Below are positions 8,902-18,577 of a DNA stretch of 64,000 nucleotides, one piece after another. The stretch's first letter is position 1. Every line of letters begins with the position of its first letter. The DNA comes from Hyphomicrobiales bacterium (GTDB lineage: Bacteria > Pseudomonadota > Alphaproteobacteria > Rhizobiales > Rhizobiaceae): positions 222,760 through 286,759 of the forward strand of contig UBXG01000002.1 of assembly GCA_900469475.1 (NCBI GenBank), given 5' to 3'. A model generated the notes under the pieces. The model had not been told where the DNA came from and searched no databases. It was given only the letters and a program-made list of their open reading frames with translations. A program made the position numbers and the translations under genes.

Positions 8902-11457
8902 ATGCGTACCTCACCATGGCTCGTGGCACTCTATACAGTGGTCATCGTCATCGGCTTTCTGATTGCAATGCCGAACGTGCTGCCGCAGTCGGTTCTCAGC
9001 AAGATCCCATCCTGGCTGCCTCATAGCCAGGTTTCGCTCGGCCTCGACCTTCGCGGCGGTTCTTATCTCGTTCTTGAAGTCGACGAGAAGGATCTAACGA
9101 ACGGCCGGCTGCAATCGCTGCAGCAGGACGCCCGGCGCGTGCTGCGCGACAAGAACATCCAGACCCGCTCGATCATCCGCAACGGCGATCAGATCGTCGT
9201 GACGCTCACTGATCCCTCGCAGAGCAGCGATGCAGTGACGCAACTGCGCACGCTTGCCAATACGATCACATCCGGCCTCTCAGCCGGTCAGTCCGATCTC
9301 AACATCACGCCGAATGGCGCGACGATCGCGATGTCCTTCTCGCAGGCAGGTATTTCGGCCAACGTCGATTCCGCCGTCCAGCAGAGCCTTGAAGTCATCC
9401 GCAAGCGCGTCGACCAGGTGGGCGTTGCCGAGCCGACCATTCAGCGCGTCGGACCGAACCGCGTTCTCGTCCAGCTTCCGGGTGCGCAGGATCCCTCGCA
9501 TCTGCGCGAGCTTCTCGGCTCGACCGCGAAGATGTCCTTCCACTTGCTCGCCGACAATGCCGATCCAAACAATCCGCCTCCCGGCGTCACCATCATGAAG
9601 GACGAGCGGGGCACCAGCTATCCGGTTCTCGACCGCATCGAACTGTCCGGCGACCGTCTGACGGACGCCCGCGTCAGCTTCGATCCGAACACGCACGAGC
9701 CGCTCGTCACCTTCCGCTTCGACAGCGCCGGCGCCAACCGCTTTGCCGAAATCACCCGCGAAAATGTCGGCAAGCCCTTCGCAATCGTTCTCGACAACAA
9801 GGTGCTGAGCGCACCGAATATCCGCGAGCCGATCACCGGGGGTTCAGGCCAGATCTCCGGCAACTTCACCGCAGACAGCGCCACCACGCTTGCAGCCCTG
9901 CTGCGCGCCGGCGCTCTGCCCGCCAAGCTCACCGTCATCGAAGAACGCACCGTCGGCGCCGATCTCGGTAGCGACGCGATCCAGAAGGGCATCTATAGCG
10001 GCCTCGTCGGCTTCGTCCTGGTTGCCGCCTTCATCTTCGTGCTCTATGGCGCCTGGGGCATTCTCGCCAATGTCGCGCTGCTCATCCACACGGTCCTGAC
10101 CTTCTCAGCCCTGACGCTTGTCGGCGCCACGCTGACGCTGCCCGGCATCGCCGGTATCGTCCTTGGCATCGGCCTTGCGGTTGATGCCAACGTTCTCATC
10201 AACGAGCGCATCCGCGAAGAAACCCGCAAGGGCCGTGGCGCCTTCGCCGCCATCGATAATGGCTTCAAGAAGGCCTATTCGACGATCATCGACGGCAACA
10301 TGACAGCCCTGATCGCGGCCGCGATCCTGTTCTACTTCGGCTCCGGCCCGGTTCGCGGCTTTGCCGTGACCATGGGTCTCGGCCTCATTATCTCGATGTT
10401 CACCTCCGTCGCCTTCGTGCGCGTCGTGATGATCGCCATCACCCGCCGCCGCAAGCTGAAGGTGATCAACATCAGACCGCTGATCCCCTTCAGCCCCTAT
10501 GACAAGCACATCCAGTTCATGAAGGCCCGCTTCTTCGGCGTCACCGTCTCGGCGATCCTGTCGATCGCCTCGGTGGTTCTGTTCATCCATCCGGGCCTCA
10601 ACTACGGCGTTGATTTCCGCGGCGGCATCCAGATGTCGGTCAAGACCAAGGACGCAGCCGATCTGTCTACGTTCCGCGAGGGCTTGAACACGCTCGGCCT
10701 CGGCGAAATCGCACTGCAGTCCTTCGGCGACAACAATAGCCTCCTTGTCCGCGCTCAGCGCCAGGACGGCGGCGAAGAGGCGCAGACGGCAGCTGTGACC
10801 AAGCTCAAGGCCGAAATCGTCAAGATCGACCCGAGCGCGACCATCGAAGGCACCGATGTCATCGGTCCGAAGGTCTCGGGCGAGCTTGCCTGGGCCGGCA
10901 TCCTGTCAGTCGTAATCGCCAGCCTGGCGATGCTCGTCTATATCTGGGTGCGGTTCGAATGGCCGTTCGCTGTCGGCGCCATCGTCACGCTGGTGCTCGA
11001 TGTGACCAAGGCGATCGGCTTCTTCGCGATCACCGGCCTCGATTTCAACCTGACGGCCATCGCCGCGATCCTGACGCTTGTGGGATATTCGGTGAACGAC
11101 AAGGTCGTGGTCTATGACCGCATGCGTGAAAACATGCGGCTCTACAAGTCGATGCCGCTGCGCGACATCATCGACAAGTCGATCAACGAGACCCTGGCGC
11201 GAAGCCTTTATACCAACGCCACCGCCTTCCTGGCGCTGGTGCCGATGGCGATCTGGGGCGGCAGCGCCGTCTCCAGCTTCGCGATCCCCATGGTGTTCGG
11301 CATCCTCGTCGCCGGCGCCTCATCGGTCTTCATCGCCGCGCCGATCCTGCTGTTCCTCGGCGACTGGCGTCGCCGTCATGCCAAGCCGGTCGCCAATGAC
11401 ACGGCGTCGGCAGACGGCAAGTCCGGTAAGGACAACAAGCAGATTCCTGCTGCGTAA
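8902..11457 (+). CDS. secDF: Protein translocase subunits SecD and SecF as one fused protein
   Basis: SecDF uses the proton gradient to pull secreted proteins out of the SecYEG channel on the periplasmic side. The 851-residue protein begins with a transmembrane helix, then the SecD hallmark SLGLDLRGGSYLVLEVD and the large periplasmic domain. A first block of membrane helices (about residues 365-520) includes GIGLAVDANVLINERIREE. The SecF half then starts near residue 530 with its own GVDFRGGIQM motif and a second block containing GYSVNDKVVVYDRMRE. A natural SecD-SecF fusion is common in Rhizobiales. No yajC is next to it. Confidence 0.97.
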   Translation: MRTSPWLVALYTVVIVIGFLIAMPNVLPQSVLSKIPSWLPHSQVSLGLDLRGGSYLVLEVDEKDLTNGRLQSLQQDARRVLRDKNIQTRSIIRNGDQIVVTLTDPSQSSDAVTQLRTLANTITSGLSAGQSDLNITPNGATIAMSFSQAGISANVDSAVQQSLEVIRKRVDQVGVAEPTIQRVGPNRVLVQLPGAQDPSHLRELLGSTAKMSFHLLADNADPNNPPPGVTIMKDERGTSYPVLDRIELSGDRLTDARVSFDPNTHEPLVTFRFDSAGANRFAEITRENVGKPFAIVLDNKVLSAPNIREPITGGSGQISGNFTADSATTLAALLRAGALPAKLTVIEERTVGADLGSDAIQKGIYSGLVGFVLVAAFIFVLYGAWGILANVALLIHTVLTFSALTLVGATLTLPGIAGIVLGIGLAVDANVLINERIREETRKGRGAFAAIDNGFKKAYSTIIDGNMTALIAAAILFYFGSGPVRGFAVTMGLGLIISMFTSVAFVRVVMIAITRRRKLKVINIRPLIPFSPYDKHIQFMKARFFGVTVSAILSIASVVLFIHPGLNYGVDFRGGIQMSVKTKDAADLSTFREGLNTLGLGEIALQSFGDNNSLLVRAQRQDGGEEAQTAAVTKLKAEIVKIDPSATIEGTDVIGPKVSGELAWAGILSVVIASLAMLVYIWVRFEWPFAVGAIVTLVLDVTKAIGFFAITGLDFNLTAIAAILTLVGYSVNDKVVVYDRMRENMRLYKSMPLRDIIDKSINETLARSLYTNATAFLALVPMAIWGGSAVSSFAIPMVFGILVAGASSVFIAAPILLFLGDWRRRHAKPVANDTASADGKSGKDNKQIPAA

Positions 11458-11469
11458 CACATGAAAAGA

Positions 11470-11496
11470 GGACATGCCCGGCTTCCGGGCATGTCC
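11470..11496. terminator. Terminator between secDF and the SMP-30-like gene
   Basis: Perfect 12-bp arms GGACATGCCCGG and CCGGGCATGTCC enclose a 3-nt loop (CTT) between two converging genes. On the minus strand it is followed by TCTTTTC, so it can end the leftward transcript well. It probably acts on both. Confidence 0.8.
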
Positions 11497-11505
11497 ATCG
11501 CCCCG

Positions 11506-12381
11506 TTACGAAATCGGCGGCATATGCAAGGGCAGGCCCGGACGCGGCGCCGTAATCTTTTCCACAACTCCGTTTTCCTGCTCGCTGACGAGCAGATGCT
11601 TGCCGTCCACGGTGAAGGCGATATTGGCCGGCCTTGTGCCGTCGGTGCGGATATGGCCGGCCATTTTTCCCTCGGTGTCCACCATGGAAATTTCACCCAG
11701 GCCGTACATGGCGCAATACAGCATGCCACTGCGATCAAAAGCGAGGCCCGCCGGTCCGCGCAGCGCATTGACGGCAGGGGATGTCATCGACTGGACAAAC
11801 ATTTCCTGCCTGCCGCCCACGACCTGCCGATAGATTTTTCCGGTCAGCGTTTCGCTATAGTAGAGCAATCCGTCGGCATCGAAGGCAATACCGCTAGCAA
11901 AGAGCAAGCCGACCGCCAGGACCCGGATGACCCGGCCCTCCGCCGGATCGATCTGATAGACGCAGCCATTATAAGCCGCCTTGAAGAAATCGGGATGGAT
12001 GTGGCCACCTTCGAGAAGATTGGCAAGGCGGATACCGGAATCGATCATATAAAGCAGGCCGTCAGGTCCGAAAGCGAGTGCATTCGGATGCAGAAACGGA
12101 CCATCGGCGCTGCCTTCAATGACCTGCAGGACGCGGCCTTGCGCCGACAATCTGACAAGGGAATTCTCCGGGCCATTAGCTACCCAGAAACATCCGTCAC
12201 CATCCGCCGCAACTCCCATCGGCCAGCCGCCGACGCGGCAAAGTCCCTGCGGTACGCCGCTTGCGTCGAAAAGTTTGAGACAGCGGCGACTGGCATCCAT
12301 TTCTACGACCGCGAGGCGGCCGTCCGGCAAGGCCACGAGGCCGCTAGGCAGACGCAGCCCGGTGGCAATCGTTTCGTTCAT
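11506..12381 (-). CDS. SMP-30/gluconolactonase-type beta-propeller protein
   Basis: The 291-residue protein shows repeated beta-propeller blades of the SMP-30/NHL type: LPSGLVALPDGRLAVVE, GVAADGDGCFWVANG, HPNALAFGPDGLLYMID, ASGIAFDADGLLYYSE. Members hydrolyse sugar lactones or related esters using a divalent metal bound in the propeller. No signal peptide is visible, so it is likely cytoplasmic. It is a single gene converging on secDF. The substrate cannot be judged from the context. Confidence 0.8.
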   Translation of the reverse strand: MNETIATGLRLPSGLVALPDGRLAVVEMDASRRCLKLFDASGVPQGLCRVGGWPMGVAADGDGCFWVANGPENSLVRLSAQGRVLQVIEGSADGPFLHPNALAFGPDGLLYMIDSGIRLANLLEGGHIHPDFFKAAYNGCVYQIDPAEGRVIRVLAVGLLFASGIAFDADGLLYYSETLTGKIYRQVVGGRQEMFVQSMTSPAVNALRGPAGLAFDRSGMLYCAMYGLGEISMVDTEGKMAGHIRTDGTRPANIAFTVDGKHLLVSEQENGVVEKITAPRPGLPLHMPPIS

Positions 12382-12544
12382 GTTTCGAAACCTTCATTCT
12401 ACGCACTACGAAGCCCCAAAAACTCAAAATGCTGCGCCGAAATGATACATAAGCACGAAGAAGATCCTTTTCGAGCCAGACGAATGCAAATCCCGATAAG
12501 ATTCTTGCGCCAGAGGTCACATCCGCGTGCAGGCCCTGTTAATC

Positions 12545-12580
12545 TTGACAGGCTTTAGCGATTCGGAACATCCATAGAAC
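12545..12580 (+). promoter_or_regulatory. LexA (SOS) box upstream of the helicase
   Basis: TTGACA at 12545 looks like a -35 element, and GAAC-ATCCATA-GAAC at 12566-12580 is an exact match to the alphaproteobacterial LexA operator (GTTC-N7-GTTC, read on the other strand). It sits where the -10 region should be, about 78 bp before the start codon, as expected for repression. The rest of the 12382-12657 gap shows no gene. Confidence 0.75.
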
Positions 12581-12657
12581 GTTCCTATATCTTTCGCGTT
12601 TGCGATTCGCCGCATATCGCGCTCCGCGCCGGCCGCCGGAGGTAGTCAGGAGAGTTG

Positions 12658-14727
12658 ATGACCGCCGCCTATCTGGAAAAGCTGAACCCGGAGCAACGGC
12701 TGGCGGTGGAACATGGCACGACTGCAGGTGACGGTCATATTGCCGGGCCTCTACTCGTCATCGCCGGAGCCGGCTCCGGCAAGACGAATACGCTTGCGCA
12801 TCGTGTGGCGCATCTGATTGTTAGGGGTGCCGATCCGCGCCGCATCCTCCTGATGACCTTTTCGCGCCGCGCCGCCGCCGAAATGGGCCGCCGTGTCGAG
12901 CGCATCTGCCGCGAGGTACTGGGAGCGAATGCCGGCATCACCGCCGATGCACTTGCCTGGACAGGTACGTTCCATGGTATCGGCGCGCGCCTGCTACGGG
13001 ATTATGCAGAACAGATCGGCATCGACCCGGCCTTCACGATCCACGACCGCGAAGACAGTGCCGACCTGATGAATCTTGCGCGTCATGACCTCGGTTTTTC
13101 CAAGACAGAAAACCGCTTCCCGACCAAGGCGACGTGTCTTGCCATCTATTCGCGCTCCGTCAATGCGGAAGCGCCGCTCGACGGCGTGCTGCGCGACTTC
13201 TTCCCATGGTGCGCCATGTGGGAACAGCAGCTACGCGATCTTTTCGCCTGTTATGTCGAGGCAAAGCAGGTGCAGAACGTGCTCGATTACGACGACCTGC
13301 TGCTCTATTGGGCGCATATGCTGCAGGAGCCTCTGATCGCCGAGGATATCGGCAGCCGCTTCGACCATGTGCTCGTCGACGAATATCAGGACACCAACCG
13401 GCTGCAATCCTCCATTCTACTTGCGCTCAAGCCCGATGGCCGGGGATTGACCGTCGTCGGCGACGATGCGCAATCGATCTATTCTTTCCGTGCCGCAACC
13501 GTGCGCAACATTCTCGATTTCCCCAAGGCTTTCACGCCATCGGCCGACATCGTGACGCTCGACCGAAATTACCGCTCGACCCAGCCGATCCTGGCCGCCG
13601 CCAACGCCGTGATCGATCTCGCCTCGGAGCGCTTCACCAAGAACCTGCGCACCGAGCGGCAGAGCATGGAGCGGCCGCGGCTGGTGACCGTGCGTGATGA
13701 GGCCGATCAGGCGCGCTACATCGCCGACCAGGTGCTGGAAAATCGCGAGGGCGGTGCAAGGCTGAAGCAGCAGGCAGTGCTCTTCCGCACCTCGAGCCAT
13801 AGCGGCCCGCTGGAAGTGGAGCTCACCCGCCGCAACATCCCTTTCGTCAAATTCGGCGGGCTGAAATTCCTCGACAGCGCCCATGTCAAGGATATGCTGG
13901 CGGCGCTGCGTTTCGCCCAGAACCCGCGCGATCGCGTAGCGGGCTTTCGCCTGATGCAGCTCCTGCCCGGCGTCGGCCCTTCGACGGCACAGCGCGTACT
14001 CGACCAGATTGGCGAAGAGGCAAGCCCTATCACGGCACTCACAGAACTCCCGCCGCCACCGCGCACGGGAGACGACTGGACCGCCTTTGTCGAGACGATG
14101 CGGGAGGTCAAAAGCGGGAAGGCCGGCTGGCCATCGGAAATCGGCCTCGTTCGCCAATGGTACGAGCCACATCTGGAACGCGTACATGAGGATGCATCGA
14201 CCCGCCAGGCGGATCTCGTCCAGCTCGAACAGATTGCCGCGGGCTACGGCTCGCGTGAGCGCTTCCTCACCGAGTTGACGCTCGATCCGCCCGACGCCAT
14301 CAGCGACCAGGCGGGTGTGCCGCTACTTGATGAGGACTATCTGATCCTCTCCACTATTCATTCCGCCAAGGGCCAGGAGTGGACGAAGGTCTTCATCCTC
14401 AACGCCGTCGATGGCTGCATCCCCGCCGATCTCGCCGTCGGATCATCCGCCGAAATCGAGGAGGAACGACGGCTGCTCTATGTCGCGATGACGCGGGCTA
14501 AGGACAATCTCGATCTCGTCATTCCGCAGCGGTTCTTCGTGCACGGCCAGCATGCGCAGGGCGACAAGCATGTCTTCGCCTCGCGCACCCGCTTCATTCC
14601 GGCAACATTGCTGCAATTTTTCGAGGTCTGTGGCTGGCCGCAGGCACGGGCTGAAAGCGCTACCGCCATTCGGGCGCGCGAGGTGCGCGTCGATGTGGGT
14701 GCGCGCATGCGGGGCATGTGGCGGTGA
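12658..14727 (+). CDS. UvrD/PcrA-family ATP-dependent DNA helicase
   Basis: This superfamily 1A 3'-5' helicase (689 residues) unwinds DNA in repair or replication restart. Motifs are present in order: Q-motif-like LNPEQRLAVEHG, Walker A AGAGSGKTNTLAHR, motif II LVDEYQDTNRLQ, motif III VVGDDAQSIYSFR, motif IV LDRNYRSTQPI, motif V LSTIHSAKGQEW, and motif VI LYVAMTRAKDNL. At about 690 residues it is close to the usual length but shorter than E. coli UvrD and carries an abbreviated C-terminus. I chose the ATG at 12658 (AGGAG upstream) over the TTG one codon earlier. An upstream LexA box suggests DNA-damage induction. Confidence 0.93.
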   Translation: MTAAYLEKLNPEQRLAVEHGTTAGDGHIAGPLLVIAGAGSGKTNTLAHRVAHLIVRGADPRRILLMTFSRRAAAEMGRRVERICREVLGANAGITADALAWTGTFHGIGARLLRDYAEQIGIDPAFTIHDREDSADLMNLARHDLGFSKTENRFPTKATCLAIYSRSVNAEAPLDGVLRDFFPWCAMWEQQLRDLFACYVEAKQVQNVLDYDDLLLYWAHMLQEPLIAEDIGSRFDHVLVDEYQDTNRLQSSILLALKPDGRGLTVVGDDAQSIYSFRAATVRNILDFPKAFTPSADIVTLDRNYRSTQPILAAANAVIDLASERFTKNLRTERQSMERPRLVTVRDEADQARYIADQVLENREGGARLKQQAVLFRTSSHSGPLEVELTRRNIPFVKFGGLKFLDSAHVKDMLAALRFAQNPRDRVAGFRLMQLLPGVGPSTAQRVLDQIGEEASPITALTELPPPPRTGDDWTAFVETMREVKSGKAGWPSEIGLVRQWYEPHLERVHEDASTRQADLVQLEQIAAGYGSRERFLTELTLDPPDAISDQAGVPLLDEDYLILSTIHSAKGQEWTKVFILNAVDGCIPADLAVGSSAEIEEERRLLYVAMTRAKDNLDLVIPQRFFVHGQHAQGDKHVFASRTRFIPATLLQFFEVCGWPQARAESATAIRAREVRVDVGARMRGMWR

Positions 14728-14788
14728 GTTGGGGTTATCGAGGCCGGCAGGTCAGGCATGTTCTTTGATGCCGCATCATCGTGCGTGG

Positions 14789-14926
14789 CCCCTCACCCTA
14801 GCCCTCTCCCCGTGAACGGGGAGAGGGAACGACCTCACAAGGCAGCAGGCCTCCTCTTGAACGGAACTTGCTTAGGGCACAATTCCCCCTCTCCCCGCGA
14901 GCGGGGAGAGGGTTGAGGTGAGGGGC
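14789..14926. repeat. RIME/REP-like pair of palindromes in inverted orientation
   Basis: Two hairpins occur. Arms CCCTCTCCCCG / CGGGGAGAGGG are at 14802-14812 and 14817-14827, and 12-bp arms CCCTCTCCCCGC / GCGGGGAGAGGG are at 14887-14898 and 14901-14912. The outer parts (CCCCTCACCCTAG before the first, TTGAGGTGAGGGG after the second) mirror each other, so the unit is a mosaic of two palindromes. This resembles the Rhizobium intergenic mosaic element. It fills the gap between converging helicase and mmsB genes and may also stop transcription. Confidence 0.75.
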
Positions 14927-14964
14927 AATCCGAGCTCAATTCACTCGATCGCTGCGCGTTACAC

Positions 14965-15846
14965 TCACTTCGCCTCGCGAAACATCTCGATGATCGCCGA
15001 AAAATCGCGGCCGCCGTTGCCGAGCTTTTCGAAGAGCGCGTAAAGCTGCGCGGCTTCAGCACCCAGAGGCGTCGACGCGCCGCTGGAGAGCGCCGCTTCC
15101 TGTGACAGGCGCAGATCCTTCAGCATCAAGGCGGCGGCAAAACCGGGCTTGTACTCGTTGTTGGCGGGCGACGTCGGCACAGGGCCGGGCACCGGGCAAT
15201 AGGTATTGATCGACCAGCACTGCCCTGACGAGGTCGATGCGACGTCAAAGAGAGCCTGGTGCGAAAGGCCAAGCTTTTCGCCGAGCACGAAGGCCTCGCA
15301 GACGCCGATCATCGAGATACCGAGGATCATGTTGTTGCAGATCTTCGCGGCCTGGCCGGCGCCGGGATCGCCGCAATGGACGATCTTCTTGCCCATCACC
15401 TCGAGCAGCGGTTTGGCAGCGGCGAAGCTTTCCGCCGAGCCGCCGGCCATGAAGGTCAGCGTCCCGGCCGCGGCACCTCCGGTGCCGCCGGACACCGGCG
15501 CGTCGAGCGAGAGGCAGCCGGCATCGCCTGCCATGGCATGCGCCTTACGGGCGCTGTCGACGTCGATGGTCGAGCTGTCGATCAGTAAGGTTCCCTTGGG
15601 CACGGAGCGCAGCACGTCGGTCCAGACGGTCAGGACATGCTGGCCCTTCGGCAGCATGGTCACGACCACTTCGGCATCAGCCAAGGCCTCGGTCAGCACG
15701 CTGGCGGCTTTCACGCCCGCCGCCTCGGCCGCCTTCAGCACATCATGCGAGAGGTCGAATCCTGTGACAGCGTGGCCGGCCTTGACGAGATTGGCGGCCA
15801 TCGGGCCTCCCATATTGCCGAGGCCGATGAATGCGATCCGCGTCAT
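14965..15846 (-). CDS. mmsB: 3-hydroxyisobutyrate dehydrogenase
   Basis: This enzyme oxidises 3-hydroxyisobutyrate to methylmalonate semialdehyde with NAD+ in valine breakdown. The 293-residue product has the Rossmann motif MTRIAFIGLGNMGGPMAANL, the family signature DAPVSGGTGGAAAGTLTFM, and the catalytic Lys in GQAAKICNNM. I start it at the ATG at 15846, right before the Rossmann fold; the frame upstream is open but non-homologous. It follows the 3-hydroxyisobutyryl-CoA hydrolase gene by 22 bp on the same strand, and the two catalyse consecutive steps. Confidence 0.92.
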   Translation of the reverse strand: MTRIAFIGLGNMGGPMAANLVKAGHAVTGFDLSHDVLKAAEAAGVKAASVLTEALADAEVVVTMLPKGQHVLTVWTDVLRSVPKGTLLIDSSTIDVDSARKAHAMAGDAGCLSLDAPVSGGTGGAAAGTLTFMAGGSAESFAAAKPLLEVMGKKIVHCGDPGAGQAAKICNNMILGISMIGVCEAFVLGEKLGLSHQALFDVASTSSGQCWSINTYCPVPGPVPTSPANNEYKPGFAAALMLKDLRLSQEAALSSGASTPLGAEAAQLYALFEKLGNGGRDFSAIIEMFREAK

Positions 15847-15868
15847 GATGTTTTCCTCCCATGATCGG

Positions 15869-16927
15869 TTATCTTGCGAAAAGCGGCGGCTGCGCCGGTA
15901 TGAAGAAACGGTCGATGGCATCCGCCGTCACTTCGGAAAGGCTCGCCGGAGACCATTTCGGATTGCGGTCCTTGTCAATGACGGCGGCGCGCACGCCCTC
16001 GTAGAAATCGTGATTATACAATATGCCCTTGCAGGCGCCGAGTTCACGATCGAGGCATTCGGCCAAATCGGCGCTCGTTCGCCCTGCCCTGAGCAGCCGC
16101 AAGGTCAGCTTCAGGCTGGTCGGCGAGCGGCTGGCGACCACGCTTGCAGCTTCTGCGGCAAACTCTCCCGGTTCTCCGGCCAAAGCCTTCAGAATCTCCT
16201 CCACGGTGTCTGCCGAAAACGTCCGATCGATCACATCGCGGTTTGCCGCAAGCCGGCTTTCGCCGGCATCTACAGCCATCGTCCTTATGAGAGCGTGCAC
16301 GTCTGCGGTAGAGGCCGCAGCGGGCAGCGCGGCTATCGCATCGATGAGGGCTGGCAATGCGGAAGACGCGACACAATGATCGGCAAAACCGGCGTGGATA
16401 ACATCGGCTGCACCGACGGTCTGCCCGGTCAGACCCATCCAAGTGCCGGCTTCGCCCGGCGCGCGCGGCAGCAGCCAAGTGGCACCGACATCTGGGAAGT
16501 AGCCGATGCCGGTTTCGGGCATGGCAAGGCACGTGCGTTCGGTGACGACGCGATGGCTGCCGTGGGCCGAGAGGCCGACGCCGCCGCCCATGGTGATGCC
16601 GTCCATCAACACGACATAGGGTTTGGGATAGCGCGAGATGGCATGGTTGAGCAGAAACTCCTCGCGCCAGAAGGTTTCCGCTTCATCAGTGCCCTCCTTG
16701 CCGCTCCGATGCAGCACGCGGATATCACCGCCTGCGCAGAAGCCACGTCCCCCCTCGCCCAGGACGATGACGCTGGCGATCGCGGGATCTGCGGCGAAAC
16801 CCTCCAGGGCCGGCGCAATGACCCGCACCATCGACAATGTCAGGCTATTCAGCGCCTTCGGGCGGTTAAGCTTGATAATGCCGGCCGATCCGCGCCGCTC
16901 AATGATGACTTCGTCCGTGCTATCCAT
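15869..16927 (-). CDS. 3-hydroxyisobutyryl-CoA hydrolase (crotonase family)
   Basis: The 352-residue crotonase-fold protein releases free 3-hydroxyisobutyrate from its CoA ester in valine catabolism. It has the oxyanion-hole segments GRGFCAGGDIRVL and MGGGVGLSAHGS, and the hydrolase-type segment ETGIGYFPDVGATWLLPR. The C-terminal extension (CLDRELGACKGILYNHDFYEGVRA) marks HIBCH-type hydrolases rather than plain hydratases. It precedes mmsB in the same transcript and follows the GMC oxidoreductase by about 40 bp. Confidence 0.9.
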   Translation of the reverse strand: MDSTDEVIIERRGSAGIIKLNRPKALNSLTLSMVRVIAPALEGFAADPAIASVIVLGEGGRGFCAGGDIRVLHRSGKEGTDEAETFWREEFLLNHAISRYPKPYVVLMDGITMGGGVGLSAHGSHRVVTERTCLAMPETGIGYFPDVGATWLLPRAPGEAGTWMGLTGQTVGAADVIHAGFADHCVASSALPALIDAIAALPAAASTADVHALIRTMAVDAGESRLAANRDVIDRTFSADTVEEILKALAGEPGEFAAEAASVVASRSPTSLKLTLRLLRAGRTSADLAECLDRELGACKGILYNHDFYEGVRAAVIDKDRNPKWSPASLSEVTADAIDRFFIPAQPPLFAR

Positions 16928-16966
16928 GCAAATCTCCTATCCCTGCTGTCATCCATGAATAGGGCT

Positions 16967-18568
16967 TCATCTGTTGTCGGCAAGGATCATTTCGGCTGCC
17001 TTCTCGGCGATCATGATGGTTGGCGAATTGGTGTTTCCCGAGGTGATCGATGGCATGACGGAAGCATCTGCGATGCGCAGCCCTGTCAGCGCCCGCAGTC
17101 GCAGGCGGGGATCGACGACGCTTTGCGCGTCACCGCCCATGCGGCACGTGCCGACCGGATGGAAAATCGTCGTGCCGATATCGCCGGCGGCGCGCTCCAG
17201 ATCGGCATCCGTCTCATAGGCCGGCCCCGGCTTAAATTCCTCCGGCCGGAACCGGGAAAAGGAGGGCTGGGCGACGATGCGCCGCGTCAGGCGAATGGAG
17301 CGCACGGCAATTTCCCGGTCGCGTGCGGCAGAGAGATAGTTCGGACTGATGGCCGGCTGCATCGCGAAATCGGGGCTGCGCACATGCACGGAACCGCGGC
17401 TTTCGGGACGGAGATTGCAGACACTCGCGGTGATCGCCGGAAAGGGATGAACGGGATCACCGAACCTGTCGAGCGAGACCGGCTGCACATGATATTGCAG
17501 GTCCGGTGTTTCCTTGTCCGGTCCGGAGCGGGTGAAGATGCCGAGCTGGCTCGGCGCCATCGCCATGGGGCCTGAACGGCGCACCAGATATTCGAGGCCA
17601 ATCGCCGCCTTTCCGATCAGTTTCGTCGCCTTCTCGTTCAGCGTGGGCACGCCGGTCACCTTGTAGGCGAGGCGAAGCTGCAGATGATCCTGCAGGTTCT
17701 CGCCGACGGACCGAACCTCGCGCACGACCTCGATGCCCGCTTTGCTCAACACCTCGCCATGGCCGATGCCCGAAAGTTCCAGAATATGCGGTGAGCCGAT
17801 GGAGCCGGCTGAGAGTACTGTCTCCTTGTTCGCATAAGCGCGCTTCGCCACACCGTCGTGCTGGAATTCGACGCCGGTGACGGCATCCCCCTCGACGATC
17901 AGCCGGCGGACCTGCGCCTTGGTATGGACTGTGAGATTGCCGCGCTTCATCGCCGGGCGCAGGAAGGCTTTCGTCGTGTTCCAGCGGATGCCGGAGCGCT
18001 GGTTGACGTCGAAATAGCCGGAACCTTCGTTGTTGCCGCGATTGAAATCCGCTGTCTCCGGGATGCCGGCCTCCTTGGCCGCGGCCTGGAAGGCATCGAG
18101 CACTGCCCAGCGCACGCGCGCCTTCTCGACCCGCCATTCGCCGCCGGCGCCATGCATCTCGTCCTTGCCGCGATAATGATCCTCGGACTTGATGAAGTAG
18201 GGCAGCACATCGTCCCAGCCCCAGCCGGCGCAGCCGAGCTGGCGCCAGAGATCGTAATCGCGGGCCTGGCCGCGCATATAGATCATGCCGTTGATCGAGG
18301 AGCAGCCGCCGAGCACCTTGCCGCGCGGATAGTTCAGCGACCGGCCGTTTAGCCCTGCTTCCGGCGATGTGGTGAAGCACCAGTCCGTGCGCGGGTTGTT
18401 GATGCAATAGAGATAGCCGACCGGGATATGGATCCAGTGGTAATTGTCGTTGCCGCCGGCTTCCAGAAGCAGCACCCTATTGTTGCGGTCGGCCGAAAGC
18501 CGGTTGGCCAGCACGCATCCGGCACTGCCGGCACCGATAATGATATAATCGAAGCGATCCATGTTCAA
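16967..18568 (-). CDS. GMC-family FAD-dependent alcohol/choline dehydrogenase
   Basis: The 533-residue flavoprotein has the N-terminal FAD-binding motif DYIIIGAGSAGCVLANRL, GMC signature 1 near GKVLGGCSSINGMIYMRG, signature 2 in SAGSIGSPHILELSGIG, and the C-terminal active-site segments FHPVGTCRMG and SGNTNSPTIMIAEKAA. Such enzymes oxidise alcohols to aldehydes and pass electrons to quinones. The neighbours suggest an aliphatic alcohol or a branched substrate rather than choline; no bet genes are near. It lies downstream of the liv transporter genes, separated by a repeat-bearing gap. Confidence 0.87.
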   Translation of the reverse strand: MNMDRFDYIIIGAGSAGCVLANRLSADRNNRVLLLEAGGNDNYHWIHIPVGYLYCINNPRTDWCFTTSPEAGLNGRSLNYPRGKVLGGCSSINGMIYMRGQARDYDLWRQLGCAGWGWDDVLPYFIKSEDHYRGKDEMHGAGGEWRVEKARVRWAVLDAFQAAAKEAGIPETADFNRGNNEGSGYFDVNQRSGIRWNTTKAFLRPAMKRGNLTVHTKAQVRRLIVEGDAVTGVEFQHDGVAKRAYANKETVLSAGSIGSPHILELSGIGHGEVLSKAGIEVVREVRSVGENLQDHLQLRLAYKVTGVPTLNEKATKLIGKAAIGLEYLVRRSGPMAMAPSQLGIFTRSGPDKETPDLQYHVQPVSLDRFGDPVHPFPAITASVCNLRPESRGSVHVRSPDFAMQPAISPNYLSAARDREIAVRSIRLTRRIVAQPSFSRFRPEEFKPGPAYETDADLERAAGDIGTTIFHPVGTCRMGGDAQSVVDPRLRLRALTGLRIADASVMPSITSGNTNSPTIMIAEKAAEMILADNR

Positions 18569-18577
18569 ACTCAGTGA

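Noticed and set aside
15206..17575. Open frame of 789 codons opposite mmsB, HIBCH and GMC genes
   Set aside because: Spans three convincing genes in antisense and crosses their boundaries; no coherent protein features.
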